Source of the DNA: Cristatella mucedo
Lineage: Eukaryota > Bryozoa > Phylactolaemata > Cristatellidae
Reading direction: 5' to 3'
Assembly: GCA_009760855.2 (NCBI GenBank)
Contig: WPIO01000006.1
Location: forward strand, 9,402,001-9,466,000
Length of the DNA stretch: 64,000 bases
The notes beneath the pieces were generated by a model. It saw nothing but the letters and a program-made list of their open reading frames with translations. It did not search any database and was not told the DNA's origin. Shown in pieces: positions 57,137 through 64,000 of the stretch (position 1 is its first letter; every line of letters starts with the position of its first letter). The translations under genes were made by a program, and so were the position numbers.

Positions 57137-58560
57137 CTACAAAAAAACCACCGAGGCTCAGCCGCTCGGCCAAGCAAAGTAGCTCTGCTCACTTCGCAGG
57201 GAAGCACGGCATGAATCTGGTGCCGACCCTCGCTACTGCAGCTGTGCGACCGAGCAAGCCACTGAACTCGGCCTACGGCAGCACCCTCAGCAAGAGGCAT
57301 CCAGTGAAGAGGCTGTGGCGGCAGCAGTAGCAGCAGCAACACCTGGCCAGGAAAGCCATCACATGCTCCCACCTTCTCTGACATGTCACCGCCTCGCTAT
57401 CAGCACGGTCTCTCTGGACACGACTTTCTCAAATCCTCGAGAGTCCTCTGATGCAGCTGCATACCCACGAAAATGATCTACCTACAGCTCTGCCCTTACG
57501 GCCGGCTAGGGGGTCAAGCGGAGCACTCGGCTATGATAAAACGATGGATGCACCGTCCCAACCGTGCCTTGCTGCCTGCGCAGCAAGACAGGCCCTCCAA
57601 CGAAGGAAAGTCGACGAGCTCTCTAGATTAGACGAACGAATGAGCTATTGTTTCAGGCAGGCTGGAAGCCGAGTGGCAGCCTCTACATTACCACCCTCAC
57701 ACCCTAGAGCAAGCCACATTGCTGGCAACAGAGTAGACGGCAGCTCCCCTTCCACGGTAATGCAAGCCGCACTGCTGTTTCGTTTTGTGAGATAAAGCAG
57801 CTCTAAGAATCGTCTGAGCTACTAGAAGTGCCTCATTTAATGAATGACCATTTCGCCAAGAAATCCTCCCACTTTCTGTCAAGTGTTAGGCAAGCAGCTT
57901 GGACGATAGTCAGGATTCCTGGAGCTGCTTTTCTGGACAAATACTCGTGCACAAAGCAGCTCCACACACTCTCAGCCATGATTGTCAGCAGCACGGGTCA
58001 AGACACGATTATGACCCTGCACATAGAAGTGCGTGAACCTTTCGCCATTGCTCGACTTGATGGATTAAACACCAGGCTAGCCAAAGAACATAAGCCGAAT
58101 CATGAGATAGCAGAATAAGATGTAGGGTTGAACCGCATAAGTGGGTCGAAAGTAATAACATGGTAGAAAAAATACATACCCACCAGCATCTATCTGCCTT
58201 GCTAGTGACTGACCCGGCAGCAACCTACTGCCGACAAAAATTGACATTTGAAGCCTTGCGCTGTTCGGGTCAGCATCTGCATTCGCTTCCGGATGCCTAA
58301 CGAAGCAATGCTGCTGGGCTGAGGGGCCCCAGAGCAAACAAAGCCGTGCCGGCATATTGTCTGGCCTTCCACGTGTCGGCAAATTGGATGCATGGGCCTG
58401 GCAGCATTCCACTTACTTTTAAGCATTCTGTAATAGCCAGATTGCTATTCTCGAACATTGGGGTTGGTGGAGAGTACATTACCACCTACACAGACCATCA
58501 ACTTTTAAACGCTAGGCAGTTTTTAATTGGCAAAGCAGTGTACCAGCTAGCAAATAGGTC

Positions 58561-58569
58561 GGGGGGGGG
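58561..58569 (+). repeat. Poly-G tract
   Basis: A run of 9 G. Confidence 0.9.
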
Positions 58570-58889
58570 CACAGCAACTATTGAGCAAAGAGTGAGGATA
58601 AAGCAACAACCAAGACTAGCTACTGCATTATGGGATCCGGAATGTTATTACTTTTAGTTCGACTGCAACTGCATTACTACTTTCAGGCCACGTAGTGCTT
58701 TGACTGAGGGCCCATGCTTCTGGTGTACTGGCTGAACAGGGTGATTCTGACAGGCTTTGTCATATAGATTTTTTAGCACCAGTGGCTGGCTTACAAATCG
58801 GCACGAAGCACGCTCGGCTAATCTGGTACAGTTGGAAAAACTTCTAGACATTGGCTCGCCGTGGCTCGTTGACATCTTAAAGACTGGCA

Positions 58890-59225
58890 GAGACTACAGG
58901 ACGATCATGAATATCCGGGTCACGGGTTCGAGTCCTGCAACAGACGGCAATCCTTTAATTCAGCAGTTCTCAACCTGCGGGCCGCGACCCATTTAGGGGT
59001 CGAATAGACCCCTTCACAGGGGTTGCCTAAGACCACAGGAAAACACATTTTCACATTTCGCAAACAATAATTTAATGGCTGGGGGTCGCCACAACTTGAG
59101 GAACTGTATTACAGGATCGCGGGATTAGGAAGGTTGAGAGCCACTGCTTTAATGCCAACTGGAAGCAGGGAGCACGATAGCCACTATGGTTTTTATGCTG
59201 CTATTTAAATGTAGCACTTGAATAA
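58890..59225 (+). mobile_element. SINE-beta copy split by a MITE
   Basis: The left part has a B-box (GGGTCACGGGTTCGAGTCCT) and GACGGCAATCCTTTAAT. After the inserted MITE the SINE resumes with CTTTAATGCCAACTGGAAGC, GATAGCCACTATGG and a TGCTGCTATTTAAATG end. The two parts line up as one SINE-beta when the MITE and one target copy are removed. Confidence 0.75.
58961..59146. mobile_element. hAT-type MITE, 186 bp
   Basis: Terminal inverted repeats CAGCAGTTCTCAACCT and CAGTGGCTCTCAACCT (the second read from the other end; 13 of 16 match). Flanked by the 8-bp target duplication CTTTAATT/CTTTAATG (7 of 8). The CAGnGGTTCTCAACCT-GCGGGcCGCGACCC start is typical of many animal hAT elements. There is no coding capacity, so it would be mobilised by a transposase elsewhere. 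Confidence 0.85.
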
Positions 59226-59539
59226 GCCAACATGTCCTTTATTTCACTTGTACTGTACTAAGATTGATCCCTAAGGAAGGAACAGTTGTATCCCCTAGCT
59301 GCTAATCAAGCCTACATGCAGTGCATAGATAGAGATGCAGTTCTCTACGAGTGCAATACTACTGTATAGTTATTATTCGTTTATAATTACAATATATCTT
59401 GAACTATGAATTGGGAAAGTCGGGTCACCAACGGGAAAGGCCCACGCAGGCCATGGCCCACTCAACCACTATCACCATCCCCCCACTACTGTCGATGAAG
59501 TGGGCATGACACACGGTGCAGAGCAGTAAGTAGCCATAC

Positions 59540-59908
59540 CCCAGGCGGTGTTCTGCCTGTACTGCTGCTTGGCAGCTGCTGACGTGCCAGCCATGTGTGC
59601 CTTCGGTTCTGCACTGCTGCTGCTCGCCGGCTCGGCTGGCTGCAGGTGATCGCCATCTGGGGATCCAAAGGCAGCCACGGCGGCCGGCTGCAGCTGCTCG
59701 ACATGGAACGAGCCATATTTCCGGGCGAATGCAGCGCTGGCTTTGCCATCAGCCGAGGCCGCAGCCGGCACCCAGTAGCCGACCATCGGCTGAGGAGCCG
59801 AAATGAAGGTGGGAGCCGTCGTGGTGGTAGTGGCAGCGGCTGCAGTGGTAGGGATGGAGGGTGCCATCGCCTGATGCTGCAAGCGCAGCGACGGTGCGCT
59901 GCCGGGTC
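59540..59908 (-). CDS. Ala/Ser/Pro-rich gene, upstream exon
   Basis: A 369-bp exon with a good acceptor (CTTGCTGCCTTCTGATTTCAG region before 59,908) and donor TGGG|GTATGG after 59,540. Reads GPGSAPSLRLQHQAM, a Thr-rich run, FISAPQPMVGYWVPAAASAD, KASAAFARKYGSFHVEQLQ, SSSSAEPKAHMAGTSAA and KQQYRQNTAW. It enters in phase 1 and leaves in phase 1, which fits the exon at 57,136. Earlier exons must exist but I could not place them. A GC-rich stretch with donor TTGGG|GTAAGC near 60,440 (minus) is a weak candidate. Confidence 0.6.
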
Positions 59909-60099
59909 CTGAAATCAGAAGGCAGCAAGTGAGAGGGAGGCGCTTCGGCAGCACGTGTAAGATAGCCGATGGCTTGCCAGCAATGAAAAGCAGACCTGAT
60001 GGCAGGCACGACCCAACAGATTCACGCGAGTGCATGCCCTAAGCCTGGCGGGCGATGGCACACAAACAAACTAAACTGACGGCTGGCTCCTAGCAAGTC

Positions 60100-60949
60100 T
60101 CTTCGGCACGTTGACTCGTCCATAGGCAGAGCTTGTCCAGTTCTATCTATCCGACTTGTCCACATTTCCGAAAAGCCGTCACTAGGGAAAAGATTGCGGA
60201 AAACCTGCGGCCGGAAATATACGGCTGGTTTATTGCCCAGGGTCCCACAGTTGGAACTTGGGAGTCCGAGAGGAGAGCAGAGCTTTCTTTGGGAGCAGCA
60301 GTAACCAGCTGGCGACCGGCATACAATGCAAAGGAGGAGGGGTGGGGCACCAAACCCTAGTCAGAGATTTTTAGGCAGCTGGGAGGGAAGAGAAAGGAGC
60401 CGTGCGCATACTGAAAGCTGCAGGTAGCCCATGGCTTACCCCAACAACCATAGCTCAAGCTCGACGGCAAGAGCCACTGGATCGATCGAACTGGGGCCAT
60501 GGACGCGGGCATCTAAATGCAGCTTCAATGGAGCCTCGCGCGAGCCAAGCAGCCGCAGCAACAGCAGCAGCGGAAGCAGAATTCTCTAGCTGCACCAGAG
60601 GCGGCCGCCACGCAAGTTCAAGTAAGCGGAGGCATCACGCGGCACAGAGCTGACTCTCTAAGAGCATGCCCTGTTGCCACCAAATCTCGGCATATATGCC
60701 AGAGAGTCACTTAAGCAAGTGGCTGTGTGTACTATCATGTTCTTTTTTTATCGCTACCTTGAGCTGCTTGGAAACATTGAGCATGCAGAGCTGACGAATT
60801 TAATGAGCCTAGAAAGTACGCTTTTTATGGCAAGAGATCTGTAAACGAACCGAGACGAAATGATGGGAAAATGCTGGAGAGAGGCACCTAGAGGCTGGAC
60901 TGAAGGATGCTTGCATGTTTTGCCGGTTAGCTATTTGTTGCTATGCTAA
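60100..60949. other. Unassigned stretch, GC-rich and CAG/Ala-rich in part
   Basis: 60,480-60,640 contains CAG-type repeats (glutamine- or alanine-coding depending on frame) and donor-like sites on both strands. It may contain an earlier exon of the Ala/Ser-rich gene. No frame stays open to a matching donor, so nothing is called. Confidence 0.3.
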
Positions 60950-61115
60950 AGCAATGCTGTATGCTAGCGAACAGCATTTGCCTTGTCCGTGTGAGCTGCC
61001 CTTTTTGTGCTAATGTGCACAGCAAGTATGCATGTTACCAGTAATTGATCTACCTGCTTCCTTACCAGCATATATTCCAAGTGCATAGAAAGAGATTTGG
61101 TTCTGTTAGGGGGGG
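60950..61115 (+). mobile_element. LINE-A 3' fragment
   Basis: TGCATGTTACCAGTAATTGA then AGTGCATAGAAAGAGATTTG and GTTCTGTTAGGGGGGGC. Confidence 0.5.
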
Positions 61116-61799
61116 CCTAGCATGCGCAAATGGAAGCAGCAGTGGCGGCAGCAGCAGTGCATGTTGCCTTGGAAGCCAGCATTCCCAAGCTGTCTGCAGC
61201 ACAACGACCAAGACAAGCTAGAAGGATTGATTGCTGCCGTCTACCCAGGATGAAGCTGAGGAGGAGCCAAACCTTGACCTTGCCCAGAGCAACAAATCAT
61301 AGCGCTGCTGAAGGGATGGCTAATGCCAGCATTCCAGAAATACTGCGTTCGCAATGGTTTCCGGGTGTTGGTATAAGGAGTGAGCCAAGGTTGACGGCTC
61401 TCCTGAACATCCATCGGACCACCGGTGGGCAATGGCATGCTTTAACCGTGGTGAGTGGCGTTATGATTGACCGAAGTCGCGAAGCAGCAGCTGGCTACCG
61501 GAAACCCAGCCCTGGAACATCCTGGTATGCTCAGGCTTGCAGAGTGGCACTCCAATTGGTGGCTCATGGTGGCTCAAGTCGGTCACAATACCGTGGCCAC
61601 AGTAGCCGCCCACGCATCCGACACACCTTAACACAGCTGCAGCTAGTCTAGCTCGGCCACGAGCAGAAAGGCTGACAGACTCGCTCAGTGCTGCTGTGCA
61701 TGCCAAGTGAGGCCAACTGTGCGTGGGCACCCACACACTACACACTGCCGTTCATCCGCAACCAGCCTAACTGCTTTGTAGCCAGCAGTCTGGGCGATG
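61116..61799. other. Unassigned stretch
   Basis: A plus-strand frame of 173 codons (61,130-61,651, MEAAVAAAAVHVALEAS...) and a minus frame of 94 codons overlap. I have no splice or family support for either. Confidence 0.3.
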
Positions 61800-62258
61800 C
61801 ACAGCATGTACAACACGGCTTGGCTCCTCCATACCAAGCTGAACTGCTACCACCAGCTTCAGCCTTCTCGCGCTCTCAGGTCCTGTATGGACAATAAATT
61901 AGTTGTTCCCTTCCTCTGCTTAAAGATCGTAGGCGACAGAAGCTTTTGGTCTGCAGGTCCTAGACTGTGGAACTCGCTTCCATGATTCTTATGTAACGTC
62001 AACTACTTTCCTGCTGCCGACTATGGCTCCTCATGTACAGCGGTCCTGAGCTGCTACTTCCATGCTACTCACTACCTCAACTGCTATCCTGACTCTGCAA
62101 TGCTTCCCACTTTCTCTTTGTTGCGTGAGATGAACTCTGTTGGCTACCAAATGCCTACCGAAAGCCGCTTAGGCTGTGAGTGCGCTACGCAAAACTCTCC
62201 TGTGTAACACCCACATAATCTTTGTGGTTTCGTGGAATTACAGTCAGAGATAAATTAT
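61800..62258 (+). mobile_element. LINE-B 3' part
   Basis: HGLAPPYQAEL, RALRSCMDNKLVVPFLCLK, VGDRSFWSAGPRLWNSLP in two frames, then TTGTTGCGTGAGATGAACTC, AGTGCGCTACGCAAAACTCT and GATAAATTATTG in place of the ACATT tail. Confidence 0.82.
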
Positions 62259-62348
62259 TGCACTCCATGAGAGGCAGATTTGCAGGGCACACAAACGCTA
62301 CAAAAGAGAAAAGCAAACACACTCATGAGGTGGCTCGTCCCCGAGGAA

Positions 62349-62795
<447 letters not shown>

Positions 62796-62799
<4 letters not shown>

Positions 62800-63669
62800 C
62801 GAGGTAGCAAGCACATTCACAGCTCAGCCGGTGGCCACCTGACGACAGCACTATGGAATTCCGTGCACCATGTGCCCTGACAGGAAATGGCAAAGCAAAG
62901 TCAGCAGCAGCTGAGGTTAAAGAAGCTATTCGCCTAGCACTGCCATTGCAAACCAGTTTGCAACAGCATGCCAGTTACAAAATATGCAGACCACCATCGG
63001 TGATAAGATAGCACGGCGGGATATGCTAAAAACAAGGCACCCGGCGATGCAAGAGAAGGCCACGGACGTTAGCCACACTGCTGAATGGAGACACCAACAC
63101 CCAACCTCCACCACCTATCCGGCTCTCGGCGAATAGGCAAGACCACCAGACACATCGTCCACATAAGTCTGCCATTCGGGATTAGACCGGGCATTCGTCC
63201 TCTGGAAGCAGGGCTGCCAAGCAGGAGGGGGCCGTTCGCTTTCACAGACATGGCACAGGATAGAACAGCCAGAATTAGCACGGCTAGCCACCTCACGGTG
63301 TGGCAATGTTCACTCAGTAATCGGTGTCTGCTAGCAGTTGCCAAGGGGCTGCCAGAAGGACGAAATGCAATAGAAAAACAGCAATCCAGGCAGCTCTAAA
63401 GATCCAATGCTCAGATCGATAGCCCCATTTTGTTAGCCATAGTTGGAAGGTTTTAAGCTGACGAGATGCAAACAGGCTATTTCCGGTTTGCAACAAAGAC
63501 GCCCAAGAGAGGAAGCTGGTGTATCGAGGGCCTAAGAGGTCTGCATGTACCTGTGCCTGGGCTTACAGGAAGTAAGAGATAAATTACAGTGGAGCGTGGA
63601 AGACACAGAAGGTCAGGGTGAGACAGAGATAGAAAAAGACCGCAAGGCAGAGACAGAGACAAACAGGCA
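62796..63669. other. Unassigned stretch
   Basis: Frames of 60-104 codons on both strands (for example 63,085-63,399, plus) without support. No repeat identified. Confidence 0.35.
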
Positions 63670-63670
63670 G

Positions 63671-63752
<82 letters not shown>

Positions 63753-63785
63753 GGACAGACAGACAGAAAGACAGACAAGGACAGC
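63670..63785. repeat. (GA)n then (GACA)n microsatellite
   Basis: About 80 bp of GA followed by GACAGACAGACAGAAAGACA, running into the LINE-B copy that follows. Confidence 0.97.
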
Positions 63786-63809
63786 AAGCCGGACAGAGAT
63801 GCTGACAGA

Positions 63810-64000
63810 CATGAAGCTTTAGCTCTGCAGGTCCTAGACTGTGGAACTCGCTTCCACAATTCTTACGCAACGACATCTACTCTCCAACTGCCGACTATGG
63901 CACATCTTTTTCAGCGGTCCTGAACTGCTACTTCTATGCTACTCACTACCTCAACTGCTCTCCTGACTCTGCTATGCTTCCCACTTTCTCTTTGTTGTGT
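63810..64000 (+). mobile_element. LINE-B 3' part, cut by the window edge
   Basis: Begins GAAGCTTTAGCTCTGCAGGT and CCTAGACTGTGGAACTCGCT, then TACTCACTACCTCAACTGCT and CCACTTTCTCTTTGTTG at the edge. The ORF2 end is degraded. Confidence 0.8.

Overview
This window is animal nuclear DNA, not prokaryotic. Genes are split into short exons by GT-AG introns of up to 9 kb. The rest is dense with non-LTR retrotransposon fragments, tRNA-derived SINEs, DNA-transposon remnants and microsatellites. The two recognisable genes (COX4 and PAAF1) and the L2/CR1-like LINEs suggest an invertebrate metazoan, perhaps a lophotrochozoan, but the phylum cannot be fixed by eye.

Layout. 1-18,555 holds the 5' half of PAAF1, a proteasomal ATPase-associated WD40 protein, on the minus strand. 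Five exons were joined by phase-consistent splice sites (18,555 down to 5,884); the remaining exons were not found and probably lie beyond the left edge. 18,556-24,701 is a partly CpG-rich spacer with several small unassigned ORFs. 24,702-36,836 is a complete COX4 gene (cytochrome c oxidase subunit IV) on the plus strand: three exons, 193 codons, introns of 9,025 and 2,528 bp. COX4 and PAAF1 are divergent. 36,940-48,330 is mostly repeats, plus a small two-exon candidate gene on the minus strand (45,228-44,959) with a 57-bp intron. 48,338-59,908 holds an unrecognised minus-strand gene for a long Ala/Ser/Pro-rich, probably disordered protein, supported by four exons with good splice sites. 60,000-64,000 is mostly repeats.

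Repeats. LINE-A ends in (ATT)n and LINE-B ends in (ACATT)n; both are L2/CR1-like. SINE-alpha has a tRNA-like head and a 3' end resembling that of LINE-A. SINE-beta has a tRNA B-box and a conserved body. One SINE-beta copy at 58.9 kb carries a 186-bp hAT-type MITE with an 8-bp target duplication. The names LINE-A/B and SINE-alpha/beta are mine for this window. Coordinates of degraded repeats are approximate.

COX4 acts in the mitochondrial inner membrane and PAAF1 acts on the 26S proteasome. Nothing in the sequence links the genes functionally beyond proximity. All identities come from reading motifs and from recalled family knowledge; no search was run.
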